A stretch of 41,920 bases of DNA from Gammaproteobacteria bacterium (GCA_032250735.1 JAVVEP010000026.1:1-41920), one strand, 5' to 3'; counted from the stretch's first letter, positions 26,632 through 37,317 are shown. Translations and numbers: made by a program. The notes: generated by a model from the letters alone, not told the origin.

Positions 26632-27279
26632 GTGTACTCCGCCCGCACCTTCAACCTCAGCCGCGACCGGCCAGCAGCGATGAAATGGTCGGTCATCCGC
26701 CAGACGCCACTCTATCAGGGGTTTTTCAGGCTGATACGATTCGAGCTCACCCACAGCCTGTTTGCCGGGGGAGACAGCCCGCCGCTCACCCGCGAGCTGC
26801 TCGACCGTGGACAGGCCGCGGCTGTGCTGCCCTATGACCCGCTGCGCGACGAGCTGGTGCTGATCGAGCAGTTCCGCATCGGTGCCGGCGCCGACCCCTC
26901 GGGCCCGTGGCTGATCGAGATCATTGCCGGCCTGCAGGAGCCGGGCGAGTCCATCGAGGCACTGATGCATCGCGAGGCCGGGGAAGAGGCGGGTTGCACC
27001 CTTTCCGAGCTCATCCCCATCCATCGCTACTATTCCAGCCCGGGCAGCAGCAACGAGCAGATACACGCCTATTTTGCCCGCACCGAGACCGCCGGCCTGG
27101 GCGGCATCCATGGGGTGGATGACGAGGTCGAGGATATTCGTGTGCACGTGGTCAGCAGTGACACGGCCTTTGAGTGGCTGGACCAGGGTCGCATCGATTC
27201 CGCCCTGCCGATCATCGCGCTACAGTGGTTCCGGCTGAACCGGGACAGGATCCGCCAGCAGTGGCTTGAAAAACCATAA
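26632..27279 (+). CDS. nudF: ADP-ribose pyrophosphatase, Nudix family
   Basis: A Nudix hydrolase that splits ADP-ribose to AMP and ribose 5-phosphate. The Nudix box GLQEPGESIEALMHREAGEEAG is complete. The upstream signature PLYQGFF and ELLDRGQAAAVLPYDPLRDELVLIEQFRIG match NudF, as does YYSSPGSSNEQIHAYFA. The open frame begins at a GTG (215 residues) with no clear ribosome site; an ATG at 26680 would give 199 residues and removes a low-complexity start. It lies 21 bp before gloB on the same strand. Confidence 0.93.
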   Translation: MYSARTFNLSRDRPAAMKWSVIRQTPLYQGFFRLIRFELTHSLFAGGDSPPLTRELLDRGQAAAVLPYDPLRDELVLIEQFRIGAGADPSGPWLIEIIAGLQEPGESIEALMHREAGEEAGCTLSELIPIHRYYSSPGSSNEQIHAYFARTETAGLGGIHGVDDEVEDIRVHVVSSDTAFEWLDQGRIDSALPIIALQWFRLNRDRIRQQWLEKP

Positions 27280-27300
27280 ATCATCCACGAGGCTAACGAC

Positions 27301-28092
27301 ATGCTCACCGCCCAGGCCGTACCGGCCTTTAATGACAACTATATCTGGCTGATCCGCGACCCGGACAGGCCACAGGTCGCCATCGTGGACCCCGGCGATG
27401 CCGCGCCGGTGCTGCAGGCCATTCAGGCCGAGGGGCTCGAACCCATCGCCATTCTCATCACCCACCATCACTGGGATCACGTCGGCGGCATTGCCGACCT
27501 GCTCACCTATTACTCCCTGCCGGTGTATGGCCCGGCCAGCGAAACCATCCCGTATATGACCCATCCGCTGGCCGAGGGCGATATCGTGCGACTCCCCGCC
27601 CTGGCGGCGGAGCTGCGCGTCATGGACGTGCCCGGCCACACCGCGGGACACATCGCCTACTACACCCGCCCCGCGGAAAACGACACCGGCCTGGCCTTCG
27701 TCGGCGACACCCTGTTTGCCGGTGGCTGCGGCCGCCTGTTTGAAGGCACACCGGCACAGATGCACGACTCGCTGAGCCGGATCGGCGCCCTCCCCGACGA
27801 CACGCTGGTCTACTGCGCCCACGAATACACCGAAGACAACCTGGTCTTTGCCCGCATCGCCGAACCGGATAACGCCGCCCTGCAGGCCCGCCAACAGGAG
27901 GTGCGCGAGCGCCGCCGCCGGGGCCTGGCCACGGTGCCCTCGCTGCTGGGCACCGAAAAGACCACCAATCCCTTTTTACGCTCCGGGCAGCCGAATATTA
28001 TCCGCGCCGCCGAGGCCTTTGCCGGGCGCAGCCTGACCACCCCGGCCGAGGTCTTTGCCGTGGTGCGCCACTGGAAAGACACCCTGGATTGA
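27301..28092 (+). CDS. gloB: Hydroxyacylglutathione hydrolase (glyoxalase II)
   Basis: A 263-residue metallo-beta-lactamase-fold enzyme that hydrolyses S-lactoylglutathione to lactate and glutathione. The metal motif THHHWDH is at residues 54-60 (His55, His57, Asp59, His60), followed by VPGHTAGH, FVGDTLFAGGCGRLFEGT and YCAHEYTEDNLVFA. The C-terminal helical part with FLRSGQPNI carries the glutathione site. GAGG lies upstream of the ATG. Confidence 0.97.
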   Translation: MLTAQAVPAFNDNYIWLIRDPDRPQVAIVDPGDAAPVLQAIQAEGLEPIAILITHHHWDHVGGIADLLTYYSLPVYGPASETIPYMTHPLAEGDIVRLPALAAELRVMDVPGHTAGHIAYYTRPAENDTGLAFVGDTLFAGGCGRLFEGTPAQMHDSLSRIGALPDDTLVYCAHEYTEDNLVFARIAEPDNAALQARQQEVRERRRRGLATVPSLLGTEKTTNPFLRSGQPNIIRAAEAFAGRSLTTPAEVFAVVRHWKDTLD

Positions 28093-28358
28093 CCCCGCTT
28101 GCTCGTCGGCCACGCCGCATTGGCCGCGCCGACGAAAAGACCCATAGCGTGACATTTCCCCCGTCCAGACAGGGCCTTCGTGGCCCCCTGATCCGGGTGA
28201 AAAGGCTGGCGCCGGTAACCCAACCGCTGGTCGACTGCGACCATCTTTTTTACAGACTCTGCCTCCCCCTGCCGATACCACCATGACGGGAAACGGATTA
28301 ACTGCCATAATCCCTGAACAATAAATCGTAGCTCACGAGCCTACCCAATAAATCGCCT

Positions 28359-30182
28359 ATGACCTCTTCCCTGTTCCGACGCCCTTCTCTTTCCGCTTTT
28401 GCCGTTGTGCTGATGCTGAGTGCCCTGACCGCCTGTGTCGGCCTGGATGTCGCGAGCACCGAACCCCTCCAGCCACCCATCGGCAACCCGGAAGACAACC
28501 GCGAGCACGACGCAGCCGAGGCACCGGCGGTAGCGGCGTACGAAAGCGCACAGCTGGAACCCGACGCGGATGCCGCACCGACCTCAGCGCATCGCCGCCG
28601 TCATCTACCACTGGCCACCGACCCCGGCACCCCCTGGTGGATGCTGGTGGCCGGCTGGGAGAGCGAGCAGGCCGCCATCAACGGCATGCCGAAGGCGCTG
28701 GGTGCCAAACCCTTCGCCCAGGCCCCTGCCCCTGCTGATGACCATCCGCTCGATAGCGCCGCCACCCAGCAGACCGATGACCTCTGGCAACGCATCCGTA
28801 ACGGCTTCCAGCTCGGCGACAAGGAGCACCGTCTGGTGCGGCCCTATATCGACTGGTACGCCAGCAACCAGGCCTATCTGGATCGCGTGGTCGAGCGCGC
28901 CCAGCCCTTTTTGTACGATATTGTGCAGGAGATCGAGGCCCGGGGCATGCCCATGGAGATCGCCCTGTTGCCCGTGGTCGAGAGCGCCTTTCAGCCCTTT
29001 GCCTATTCCCCCGGCCGGGCCGCCGGCATCTGGCAGTTCATCCCCGCCACCGGCAAACGATACGGCCTGAAACAGAACTGGTGGTACGACGGCCGCCGTG
29101 ACGTGCCCCGGGCCACCACGGCCGCGCTGGATTATCTGGAGGTGCTGCACAAACATTTCGACGGCGACTGGCTGCTGGCCCTCGCTTCCTATAATTCCGG
29201 CGAAGGTCGCGTTGCCCGCGCCGTGAAAAAGAACCGGCAACTGGGCCGGCCCACCGACTTTTGGTCGCTGGACCTGCCCCGGGAGACGGTCGGCTATGTG
29301 CCCAAGCTGCTGGCCATCAGCGCCGTGATCCATCGCCCGGACGCGCACGGCATCAGCCTCGCCAGCATCCCCGATGAGGCCTACCTCGCACAGATCGACA
29401 TCGGTTCCCAGATCGACCTGGCGCTGGCCGCCGAACTGGCCGAGCTGCCCATCGAGACCCTGTACCAGCTCAATCCCGCCTTTAATCGCTGGGCCACCGA
29501 TCCCAAGGGGCCGCATGTCCTGTCCCTGCCCATCGAGCGGATCGACAGCTTTGCGCAGGCCCTTGCCGAGGTCGACGACAGGCAGCGCGTGCGCTGGCAA
29601 CGACATCAGGTCCGTCAGGGCGAGACCCTCGGCCACATCGCCCGCAAATATCAGACCTCGGTCAACCTGCTGCAAGAGGTCAACGGCATTAACGACAAAT
29701 GGATACGGGCCGGGAAGAGCATCATCATTCCGGTGGCCACCAAGGACCTCGAGGACTATCTGAGCGCAGACCGTCGCCGGGTCGCGCTGCAGGATACCAA
29801 ACGGGCCGGCCACAAAATCCAACATAGGGTAAAGGCCGGCGACACCTTCTGGGATCTGTCTCGCAAGTACAAGGTGAAGCTTAGCCGACTGGCCGCGTGG
29901 AATGGCATGTCACCCCGGGATACGCTCAAGCCGGGCCAGCAGCTGGTGATCTGGACCGATAGCCGCGATGCCACCACTGCCCGTTTCGGCGCCCCGCCGC
30001 GCAACGCCACCCGCCAGCAGCTGCACTACAAGGTCCGCGCGGGAGATTCGCTGGCGCTGATCGCGCAAAAGTTCAGTGTCACGGTGGAGAAGCTCCGCCT
30101 CTGGAACTCACTGAAGAAAGGCAAGTACCTGCAACCGGGTCAACGCCTGACCCTGTTTGTGGATGTCACCCAGCAGTCCTGA
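28359..30182 (+). CDS. mltD: Membrane-bound lytic murein transglycosylase D with three LysM domains
   Basis: A 607-residue outer-membrane lipoprotein that cleaves peptidoglycan glycan strands. Lipobox LTAC with Cys26. The SLT catalytic domain (about 200-310) has Glu208 in PVVESAFQPFAYS, then GIWQFIPATGKRYGL and ASYNSGEGRV. Three LysM peptidoglycan-binding modules follow, at about 416-457 (RQGETLGHIARKYQTS), 489-531 (KAGDTFWDLSRKYKVK) and 560-602 (RAGDSLALIAQKFSVT). The gene follows gloB, as in E. coli. The 266-bp gap before it holds only a stem TCGTCGGC (28103-28110)/GCCGACGA (28138-28145) without a T-run. Confidence 0.96.
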   Translation: MTSSLFRRPSLSAFAVVLMLSALTACVGLDVASTEPLQPPIGNPEDNREHDAAEAPAVAAYESAQLEPDADAAPTSAHRRRHLPLATDPGTPWWMLVAGWESEQAAINGMPKALGAKPFAQAPAPADDHPLDSAATQQTDDLWQRIRNGFQLGDKEHRLVRPYIDWYASNQAYLDRVVERAQPFLYDIVQEIEARGMPMEIALLPVVESAFQPFAYSPGRAAGIWQFIPATGKRYGLKQNWWYDGRRDVPRATTAALDYLEVLHKHFDGDWLLALASYNSGEGRVARAVKKNRQLGRPTDFWSLDLPRETVGYVPKLLAISAVIHRPDAHGISLASIPDEAYLAQIDIGSQIDLALAAELAELPIETLYQLNPAFNRWATDPKGPHVLSLPIERIDSFAQALAEVDDRQRVRWQRHQVRQGETLGHIARKYQTSVNLLQEVNGINDKWIRAGKSIIIPVATKDLEDYLSADRRRVALQDTKRAGHKIQHRVKAGDTFWDLSRKYKVKLSRLAAWNGMSPRDTLKPGQQLVIWTDSRDATTARFGAPPRNATRQQLHYKVRAGDSLALIAQKFSVTVEKLRLWNSLKKGKYLQPGQRLTLFVDVTQQS

Positions 30183-30191
30183 GGTTGGCGC

Positions 30192-30252
30192 GAGAGCCTG
30201 ACCTGAGAGCCTGGCCTGAAAATCCGACCTGAGATCTGACCTGAGAGCCTCC
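30192..30252. repeat. Short 13-bp tandem repeat after mltD
   Basis: About 4.5 imperfect copies of GAGAGCCTGACCT between the convergent mltD and yejF-like genes. No terminator hairpin with a T-tract is seen here. Confidence 0.85.
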
Positions 30253-30282
30253 TAGACGTCGGCGGCAGCCACAGGCCACCAC

Positions 30283-32325
30283 CTATTTATCGTTATCGGC
30301 GAAGAGAAAGCAGCGTGCACTGTGGGTGTCACTGCGGCGGTAGCTATCGGGATAGCGGACCCTGCACTCGGGCATGACATATGCGCAACGCGGGTGAAAG
30401 TGACAACCGCTGGGCGGATTGATGGGCGACGGCATTTCACCCTGCACACTGACCGCCTCTCGCCCCGGCTTTTCGGCCCCCCCCTCAATCACCGGCACCG
30501 CGGCCAGCAGGGCCCGGGTATAGGGATGCATGGGATCTTTCATCACCTCCTGCACCGCACCCTGCTCCACGATACGCCCGAGGTACATCACCGCCACCTC
30601 GTGCGCGAGGTATTCGACCACTGACAGATCATGGGTAATAAACAAATACGACAGGCCCAGCGCCTCCTGCAGATCCTTGAGCAGATTCAGAATCTGCGCC
30701 TGCACGGAGACGTCCAGGGCACTGGTCGGCTCATCACAGATGATCAGTTTCGGCTCCACCGCCAGCGCCCGGGCAATACAGATACGCTGACGCTGGCCGC
30801 CGGAAAACTCGTGCGGGTAACGATGCTTCACCTCCGGCGACAGGCCCACCTGCTCCAGCAACTGGTCCACCCGCCGGGCCCGCCCCTTCGCATCACCGCC
30901 CAGCCCCTGGGTGATCATGCCCTCTTCGATGATGTCCACCACCATCATGCGCGGGTTCATCGAGGAGAACGGATCCTGAAAAATGATCTGGATGTCGCGG
31001 CGATACGGACGCAGCTGCCGCATCGAAAGGCGGGTGAGTTCGGTCTGCGCGAAATGCACCTGCCCCGCCGTTGGCCGGGTCAATTGCAGGATACTTTTAC
31101 CCACCGTGGTCTTTCCACAGCCGGACTCCCCCACCAGGGCCAGGGTGCGGCCGGCCGGAATGGACAAGGCGATATCGTCCACCGCCTTGACGTGATTCAC
31201 CACCCGCCGCAACAGCCCCTTGTGAATGGGAAAGTGGACCTTCAGGCCATCGACCGTTAACAGGTTCTGCTGGTCGGTGGATACGTAGTCCGAGGTCAAT
31301 TCCGCCTCGGCCTTCGGCCGGTCGCCCTGGGTATCCTGCAGCTGCTGGCCGGCCTCATAGATCAGGCAACGCACCCCACTGCGGTCCGCCGTATTGAGCG
31401 GTGTCCAGACCGGGACCTGTTGCTGGCAGGCCTCCCAGCTGAACTCACAGCGATCCGCGAAACGGCAGCCGCGAAACACCGTCGCCAGGGAGGGCACATG
31501 CCCGGGGATCACCGCCAGGCGCTGGCCGCGTTTGTCCATATCCGGCAAGGAATCAAACAGCTTTTTGGAATAGGGGTGTTTGGGCGCGGCGAAAAAGTCG
31601 TGACGATCGGCCTCTTCTACTATCTGTCCCGCATACATTACCGCCACACGGTCGGCCATTTCCGACACCACGCCCAGGTCGTGGGTGATCAACAGGATCG
31701 CCATGCCGGTGTCTTTTTGCAGTTTGCGCATCAGGTCCAGCACCTGCGCCTGTATGGTCACATCCAGGGCGGTGGTCGGCTCATCGGCGATCAACAGATC
31801 CGGTTCGCCGGCCAGGGCAATGGCGATCATGATGCGCTGCTTCATGCCGCCGGAGAGCTGATGCGGATACTCGTTGATGCGTTGCACCGGATCGGGGATG
31901 CCCACCGCCTCCAGCAATTCCAGCACCCGCGTACGGGCCGCCGCATTGCGCAGGCCCAGATGCTGCCGCACCCCTTCACCAATCTGCTGACCGATGGTCA
32001 ACACAGGATTAAGGCTGGTCATCGGTTCCTGAAAAATCATCGCGATCCGGTTGCCGCGGACCTTGCGCATGCCCACTTCCGGCAGCTGTAACAGATCCTC
32101 GCCATTCAGGTAAATCGCACCCTGGGTAATGCGCCCGGCCGGCTCGGGCAGCAGGCGCATCATCGACAGGGCGGTCATGGATTTTCCGCAACCCGACTCC
32201 CCCAGCAAGGCAAAGGTCTGACCCCGATGGATTTCAAAACTGACCCCATCCACTGCCCGCACCAGTCCCGCGGAGGTGGCAAAACTGGTTTGCAGGTTTT
32301 CTATTCTGAGTAAGGGTGTGGTCAT
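30283..32325 (-). CDS. yejF: Peptide ABC transporter ATPase, fused double NBD (YejF-like)
   Basis: A 680-residue ATPase made of two complete nucleotide-binding halves, equivalent to DppD plus DppF. First half: Walker A GESGCGKS, signature LSGGM, Walker B LLIADEPT, and an oligopeptide-type C-terminal extension (HPYSKKLF, then cysteine-rich [12 protein letters not shown]). Second half: [25 protein letters not shown], and the same extension ([14 protein letters not shown]). It energises the permeases encoded upstream. ATG at 32325 (MTTPLL) matches YejF and is preferred to the GTG at 32349. A large inverted repeat separates it from the permease gene. Confidence 0.94.
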   Translation of the reverse strand: MTTPLLRIENLQTSFATSAGLVRAVDGVSFEIHRGQTFALLGESGCGKSMTALSMMRLLPEPAGRITQGAIYLNGEDLLQLPEVGMRKVRGNRIAMIFQEPMTSLNPVLTIGQQIGEGVRQHLGLRNAAARTRVLELLEAVGIPDPVQRINEYPHQLSGGMKQRIMIAIALAGEPDLLIADEPTTALDVTIQAQVLDLMRKLQKDTGMAILLITHDLGVVSEMADRVAVMYAGQIVEEADRHDFFAAPKHPYSKKLFDSLPDMDKRGQRLAVIPGHVPSLATVFRGCRFADRCEFSWEACQQQVPVWTPLNTADRSGVRCLIYEAGQQLQDTQGDRPKAEAELTSDYVSTDQQNLLTVDGLKVHFPIHKGLLRRVVNHVKAVDDIALSIPAGRTLALVGESGCGKTTVGKSILQLTRPTAGQVHFAQTELTRLSMRQLRPYRRDIQIIFQDPFSSMNPRMMVVDIIEEGMITQGLGGDAKGRARRVDQLLEQVGLSPEVKHRYPHEFSGGQRQRICIARALAVEPKLIICDEPTSALDVSVQAQILNLLKDLQEALGLSYLFITHDLSVVEYLAHEVAVMYLGRIVEQGAVQEVMKDPMHPYTRALLAAVPVIEGGAEKPGREAVSVQGEMPSPINPPSGCHFHPRCAYVMPECRVRYPDSYRRSDTHSARCFLFADNDK

Positions 32326-32403
32326 AGGGTTTTGTCTTTTGTTAAACACTTCGTGATGTTTTTGTAATGAACGGTTTGTGATGACTGTTTACTAACAAGG
32401 CGC

Positions 32404-32509
32404 ATGGAAAGGATACCCTTCAATCAAGACCGTCAGCAGCAAGGATGCTGCTGTCGAGCGTACACGGATGTATTCTCAGCGTGTCTTGATTGAAGGGTAT
32501 CCTTTTCAT
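32404..32509. repeat. Large inverted repeat with nested hairpin between yejE- and yejF-like genes
   Basis: Arms of 23 bp are exact complements (32408-32430 and 32483-32505; 27 bp with one mismatch when extended outward). Inside is a second stem CAGCAGCA-AGGA-TGCTGCTG (32434-32453). The 106-bp palindromic unit looks like a MITE-type or ERIC-like intergenic repeat. The transcript would fold strongly and could reduce yejF expression relative to yejE. Confidence 0.94.
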
Positions 32510-32584
32510 ATGACTCAATAGTATGCGTCAGCTTATGCGTCAATTTATGTTCAGCAGGTTTGATTCATCTTCTGAAAACTAATC

Positions 32585-34105
32585 TTAGTTAGCCAGGCCT
32601 ACACGCGGGTCAAAGGCATCGCGCACCGCGTCGGAGAAAAGATTGGCGGCCAACACCAGCACGAACATAAACCAGAACGCCGCCACCAGCGACCACCACA
32701 CCACCGGCTCACGCGCCATTTCCAGGCGCGCGCTGTTGATCATATTACCCCAGCTCACCATGCTGGGATCAACGCCGACACCGACATAGGACAGCACCGC
32801 CTCCGCCAGCACCAGACCGCTAAAGTCCAGCACCACGGCGATCAACACGATGTGCATCACATTGGGCAGGATGTGGCGGCTGATGATCTTCATGTTGCCC
32901 ACACCAAAGGCCGTGGCGGCCTGAATATAGTCCAGCTCACGGAGTTTCAGGGTCTCGCCGCGCAGCAGACGACAGAGTCCCGTCCAGCTGGTGATGCCCA
33001 GAATCATGCACAGGAATAACAGGCGGACATCCGCTCGCTCAATGACGGTCTCAAACAGACCGGGGTTATTGGCAATGTAGACATCCACCGACAGGATTGC
33101 CGCTGCAATCAACAACACCCCGGGGATCGAATTGAGTGTGGTGTAGACATACTGGATCACATCATCGACCCAGCCGCGAAAATGTCCGGCCATGATGCCC
33201 AGCAGAATAGCGAACGGCAGCATGATGAGCGTGGTCAGGGTGCCGATCACCAGTCCGGTACGGATACTCTTGAAACTCAGGTACAGCACATCATTGCCGA
33301 CCTTGTCGGTACCCAGCAGGTGATAGCCGACACCGAGCTTGATCACCAGTGCCGCAAACAGAAACACCATGGCCAGGGTGGAAAATATCGCCCGCCAGGG
33401 CAATACGGTGTTACCCGTAACGATCAGCGACAACTGCCTGGCAAAGGCGTGTTCCTGTCGGCGTGCAAGATAGGCAATCCACAACAGCACCACCAGCAAC
33501 CACGCCGTCAGGCCCATGGCCACCGCAGTCAGGGCGCGTTGGGTAATATCCGCCGTCCGTTGGGATTCCGGGTCATCCAGATGCGCGCCACCATACTGCA
33601 GCCGCGGGTAGGCGCGCACGGTGCTACCGTCCGCCTGCTCCACGGTATCCTTACTGAACAGATGCGCGGCCAGGGGCGCCGAATAACTCTTTTCCACCTG
33701 CCGGCGAATGGGGTTGGCGATGACATCCAGCAGGCTCAGCACCTCTACCGAATAATGCGCCGCTGCATCGGCCGGCGGCTCTGCATTTTCCGCCGCCGTC
33801 TGCGCCACCGCCTGGGGGGCGAGCGCCATGCGAAAATGCACGGAGTCCAGCAGGCCAACCAACACGTAAGCCGACAACACCACCAGGGAGATCATCGCCA
33901 ACGGCCGACTCAACACCTGTCGCCAGGGACTCACAAGGTGTGGCTTGCCGCGCACATAGCTAAAAAAGGACACCAGGGTGAACAACAAAATGTAGATCAG
34001 CAGATCGGTCCACAGCAGCACGGGTTTTATCGGTGCCAGCCACAGGCCGATGGCCACCGCAACCAATACACCGACAAACACAAACAGGCCCGTGCCGCGT
34101 CTCAT
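32585..34105 (-). CDS. yejE: Peptide ABC transporter permease, YejE-like with enlarged N-terminal region
   Basis: A 506-residue inner-membrane permease, clearly longer than the E. coli YejE (341). The C-terminal 280 residues are a typical binding-protein-dependent transport domain, with the EAA-like loop near GETLKLRELDYIQAATAFG and the GVGVDPSMVSWGNMI end. The N-terminal part has several membrane helices and a periplasmic loop (about 95-190) rich in Ala and Glu, absent from short YejE proteins. The gene overlaps the yejB-like stop by 4 bp (ATGA), so translation is coupled. Confidence 0.92.
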   Translation of the reverse strand: MRRGTGLFVFVGVLVAVAIGLWLAPIKPVLLWTDLLIYILLFTLVSFFSYVRGKPHLVSPWRQVLSRPLAMISLVVLSAYVLVGLLDSVHFRMALAPQAVAQTAAENAEPPADAAAHYSVEVLSLLDVIANPIRRQVEKSYSAPLAAHLFSKDTVEQADGSTVRAYPRLQYGGAHLDDPESQRTADITQRALTAVAMGLTAWLLVVLLWIAYLARRQEHAFARQLSLIVTGNTVLPWRAIFSTLAMVFLFAALVIKLGVGYHLLGTDKVGNDVLYLSFKSIRTGLVIGTLTTLIMLPFAILLGIMAGHFRGWVDDVIQYVYTTLNSIPGVLLIAAAILSVDVYIANNPGLFETVIERADVRLLFLCMILGITSWTGLCRLLRGETLKLRELDYIQAATAFGVGNMKIISRHILPNVMHIVLIAVVLDFSGLVLAEAVLSYVGVGVDPSMVSWGNMINSARLEMAREPVVWWSLVAAFWFMFVLVLAANLFSDAVRDAFDPRVGLAN

Positions 34106-35079
34106 GACAGCCGCACCCGGGGATCGACCAGGGTATACGACAGGTCGGTCAACAGCAGGCCGATGATGTACAGCACCGAACCCAGAAACACCATGGAGCG
34201 CACAATGGCAAAGTCCTGTCCGCGGATCGCATCAATCGTGTAACTGCCCAGACCGGGGATACCGAAAAAGGATTCGGTGATCAGGCTGCCCATGAATAAC
34301 AGCGGGATAGTCACCACCACGCCGGTCAGAATGGGGATCATGGCATTTTTCAACACATGCCTGAAAAGCACCACCCGCTCGGCCAGACCTTTGGCCCGCG
34401 CGGTGCGTACATAGTCCTTGTTGATCTCTTCCAAAAAGATGGTGCGAAACCAGCGGGTGCCCGCACCGATGCCGCCGACGATGCCGATAATCACCGGCAG
34501 AACCAGAAACTTCACCGCCGCCCAGCCCTCGTCATAACCAGAGATAGGCACCAGGTGCAGGAGTTTGCTGATCACAAACTGACCCCCAATGATATAAAAC
34601 AGCGTGGAGATCGACATCAGCATGACGCTGAGCACCACCCCCATATAATCCACGTAGGTGGCGCGGAAAAAGGCGATGATCATCGCAATGGTGATGTTCA
34701 CCAGCAGACTGATAATGAACACCGGTATTGCCAGCGCCAGGCTTGGCACCATGCGCTGACGGATATCGTGGCCGATATTTCGACCATCATCGGCGCTACC
34801 AAAATCAAACACAAACAGCCGCAGCGTTTTTTCAAAAAATATTGTGTTGGTAAGGACCGCGCTGCCCTCGGCCGTGGTGTTGAGCAATAAGGGCTTATCG
34901 TAGCCCCGCTCCTGCTTCCATTTTTCAATCGCCTCTGGCGTGACCCGCTTCTGGCCCAGCTGCATGCGCGCCATGTCTTCCGGGCTGTTGACCACAAAGA
35001 ACAGCCAGAAGGTCAACAGGTTGACGCCGATCAGGATCGGGATCGCGTACAGCGTACGGCGGATAATATACGCCAGCAT
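34102..35079 (-). CDS. yejB: Peptide ABC transporter permease, YejB-like
   Basis: A 325-residue inner-membrane permease with about six membrane helices. N-terminal MLAYIIRRTLYAIPILIGVNLLTFWLFF is the usual first helix of DppB/YejB proteins; the EAA loop EINKDYVRTARAKGL and the end FFGIPGLGSYTIDAIRGQDFA fit the family. Its ATG directly follows the TAA of the binding-protein gene, and its stop overlaps the next permease start. It is one half of the membrane channel. Confidence 0.95.
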   Translation of the reverse strand: MLAYIIRRTLYAIPILIGVNLLTFWLFFVVNSPEDMARMQLGQKRVTPEAIEKWKQERGYDKPLLLNTTAEGSAVLTNTIFFEKTLRLFVFDFGSADDGRNIGHDIRQRMVPSLALAIPVFIISLLVNITIAMIIAFFRATYVDYMGVVLSVMLMSISTLFYIIGGQFVISKLLHLVPISGYDEGWAAVKFLVLPVIIGIVGGIGAGTRWFRTIFLEEINKDYVRTARAKGLAERVVLFRHVLKNAMIPILTGVVVTIPLLFMGSLITESFFGIPGLGSYTIDAIRGQDFAIVRSMVFLGSVLYIIGLLLTDLSYTLVDPRVRLS

Positions 35080-37314
35080 TTACACCGTACCTCGCGCGCG
35101 TAGTTTTCGGCGGTAGGTCAGCAGGGCCGGGATAAAGCCGGCGACCAGCAACAGGCCCAGCAGAACAATCGGCCATACCACCGGACGGTTCCAGGCGGCG
35201 CGTTGTGCCGCGCGCAACCGGGGGTCGATGCGCTTGTACTTGAGGGTGTTATTCGCCATATCATTGGGTTTGATGTTTTTCAGCCAGGCATGATACAGGC
35301 TGAACTGTTTCGGATGCAGGCCCCAGAGCCACGGGGCATCAGCCTGGGCGATGTCCACCATTTCCGCAATCACTGCCAGACGCTGCGGTCCGTTGGGCAT
35401 ATTCTTCATTTCGCTGAACAGCCGATCGAACTGCGGGCTCTCATAGTTCGCCGCGTTTTCGCCGTTTTTCCCCGCCTTGGCATTGGGCCCGTAGAGCAGA
35501 AACAGGAAATTTTCGGGGTCCGGATAATCCGCATTCCAGCCCCATTGAAACAGTTGCGCGGTGCCCTTCAGCATCTTCTCCTGAAAACGATTGTAATCGG
35601 TGGAGCGGATATCTAACTGTAAATCAATCTTGGAAAACTGTTTTCGCAGCCAGTCAAAACGTGACTTATCATCCGGCCCACCCCCGGTGCTGTCCAGGTG
35701 CACAATCAGGGGCTTGCCGGTTTTGGCATCACGACCTTGCGGATAGCCCGCCTCTGCCAGCAATCGCCTGGCCTCGGCAATCGGTTTGCGTTTCAATTTA
35801 CCGTTATGCCATTCATACACGTAGGGGTTCATGCCTGCTTCACCGGGCTGATAACCGGTAATGCCCGGCGGCAGCGGGCCCTGTGCGGGGATGCCACGAT
35901 CATTGAGAAAGATAGAAATAAACTCCTCATAATCGACGGCAATGGAAATCGCCTGGCGCAGTTTTCGCGCCTGCTCACTGTAGCCGCCCACGACGGGATC
36001 CCGCATGTTGAAACCCATGTAGTAGGTAGAGGCGGCAATGCCGGTGGACAACTGGATATCCTTGGCCCGCATCTCATCGGACAGGGCCACATCACCCTGA
36101 CTGGAAATCTGGATGGCCTGATCAAAGCTGTCAGAGCTGACGCCGGAGGCGTCGTAATAGCCCTGCAGAAATTTATTCCAGGTAGGGATGTCTTCCTTTT
36201 CGAGACTGAACACCACCTTGTCGATAAAGGGTAACGGCTGTCCGGCATCGGCCAGCAGGCCCGCTGCCTGGTCTTCCGCTTCCCCCTCGGCGGGATATGT
36301 TTCACCGTGGAAATGGGGATTGCGCTCCATCACCATCTGGCGGTTCGGGTTGTTGACCGTCAGCATGTAGGGTCCAGTGCCGACGGGATACCAGTCCAGG
36401 GTGAGGTTTTTTTCCTTCATGCCCGACTGCGAATAAAACTGGTCCGCCTCGGGCGGGATGGGGCCAAAAAAGGGCATGGCCAGCCAGTACACGAATTGGG
36501 GATATTCGCCGTAGAGCCTGATGCGGTAGGTGTAGCGATCCACCAGCTCGACACCGGACAGCGCATACTGCTGCAAATCCAGAAATTGCGAGGCTTCGCC
36601 ATCGGCCTCGCGGGCCGCCACCACTTGTCGCAGGGTATCCGAATATTCCTTCAGGCCGACGATGTATTCGCTCATCAGACCAAAGATCGGTGAATGCAGT
36701 TTGGGATGGGCGAGGCGTTTAATCTCATACACATAATCCGCCGCCACCAGTTCGCGACTACCGGTTTCGCCAAAATCACTCAAGCGATTTCGCTGCGCCA
36801 GCTCTTCGGGAGGCAAACTGAGATACAACGGCTGGCCATCGGCTGTTTTGGCAAAGGCCGGATGCGGCTGATAACGGATGCCAGGCCGGATCCGGATCTC
36901 GTAGACGCTATAGGCAATAGCCTCGTGCGCCGCCCCCGGCGGCAGGCGTCTGCCCTGCCGGTCTTCGAAATAGGGCTGGGGGATCTCGGTGGCGGTCAGC
37001 GGCGTGAGGGTATAGGGGCGTTTAAGGTAGTGGTACTGCAGCGGGGGTTCGTAGATCTGGCCGGTAAAGACGACCTCGTTGGAACTGTATGATTGCGCCG
37101 GATCGAGATGTTTGGGTCGCAGGCTAAACGCGGAATAATAAATATTCTGCTGCCGTTCCGCTTCGGGATAGGGGTTATTCCAGCTGTCGCCATCACAAGC
37201 CGTCAAGACCATCGACGACAGGAGGACCCACAGGCTGATGCTGAAAAAGGTTAGGCCGCTGCCGTGTTTATGCACTCGAATATCCCATGGCCCCGATTTC
37301 ATTCCTGTACTCAC
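35080..37314 (-). CDS. Extracellular solute-binding protein family 5, peptide type, with C-terminal membrane helix
   Basis: A 744-residue binding protein, longer than YejA (about 600). A lipobox LTAC gives Cys40 with Asp41 at +2, the classical inner-membrane retention signal. The SBP_bac_5 fold is visible ([17 protein letters not shown]-like start, [32 protein letters not shown]). Residues about 711-735 ([21 protein letters not shown]) form a membrane helix followed by a basic tail. The protein would be anchored at both ends. The gene heads the operon with the yejB-, yejE- and yejF-like genes. The start is GTG at 37314 or ATG at 37302. Confidence 0.93.
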   Translation of the reverse strand: MSTGMKSGPWDIRVHKHGSGLTFFSISLWVLLSSMVLTACDGDSWNNPYPEAERQQNIYYSAFSLRPKHLDPAQSYSSNEVVFTGQIYEPPLQYHYLKRPYTLTPLTATEIPQPYFEDRQGRRLPPGAAHEAIAYSVYEIRIRPGIRYQPHPAFAKTADGQPLYLSLPPEELAQRNRLSDFGETGSRELVAADYVYEIKRLAHPKLHSPIFGLMSEYIVGLKEYSDTLRQVVAAREADGEASQFLDLQQYALSGVELVDRYTYRIRLYGEYPQFVYWLAMPFFGPIPPEADQFYSQSGMKEKNLTLDWYPVGTGPYMLTVNNPNRQMVMERNPHFHGETYPAEGEAEDQAAGLLADAGQPLPFIDKVVFSLEKEDIPTWNKFLQGYYDASGVSSDSFDQAIQISSQGDVALSDEMRAKDIQLSTGIAASTYYMGFNMRDPVVGGYSEQARKLRQAISIAVDYEEFISIFLNDRGIPAQGPLPPGITGYQPGEAGMNPYVYEWHNGKLKRKPIAEARRLLAEAGYPQGRDAKTGKPLIVHLDSTGGGPDDKSRFDWLRKQFSKIDLQLDIRSTDYNRFQEKMLKGTAQLFQWGWNADYPDPENFLFLLYGPNAKAGKNGENAANYESPQFDRLFSEMKNMPNGPQRLAVIAEMVDIAQADAPWLWGLHPKQFSLYHAWLKNIKPNDMANNTLKYKRIDPRLRAAQRAAWNRPVVWPIVLLGLLLVAGFIPALLTYRRKLRARGTV

Positions 37315-37317
37315 TCA

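Noticed and set aside
28103-28145. Terminator after gloB
   Set aside because: The 8-bp stem has a long loop and is followed by AAAAG, not a T-tract on the plus strand.
28605-29825. 406-residue open frame antisense to mltD
   Set aside because: Shadow frame in a GC-rich gene; the mltD strand carries lipobox, SLT and LysM motifs.
33182-34243. 353-residue His/Gln-rich open frame antisense to the permease genes
   Set aside because: It is the complement of Leu/Val-rich membrane segments in the yejE-like and yejB-like genes; not a gene.
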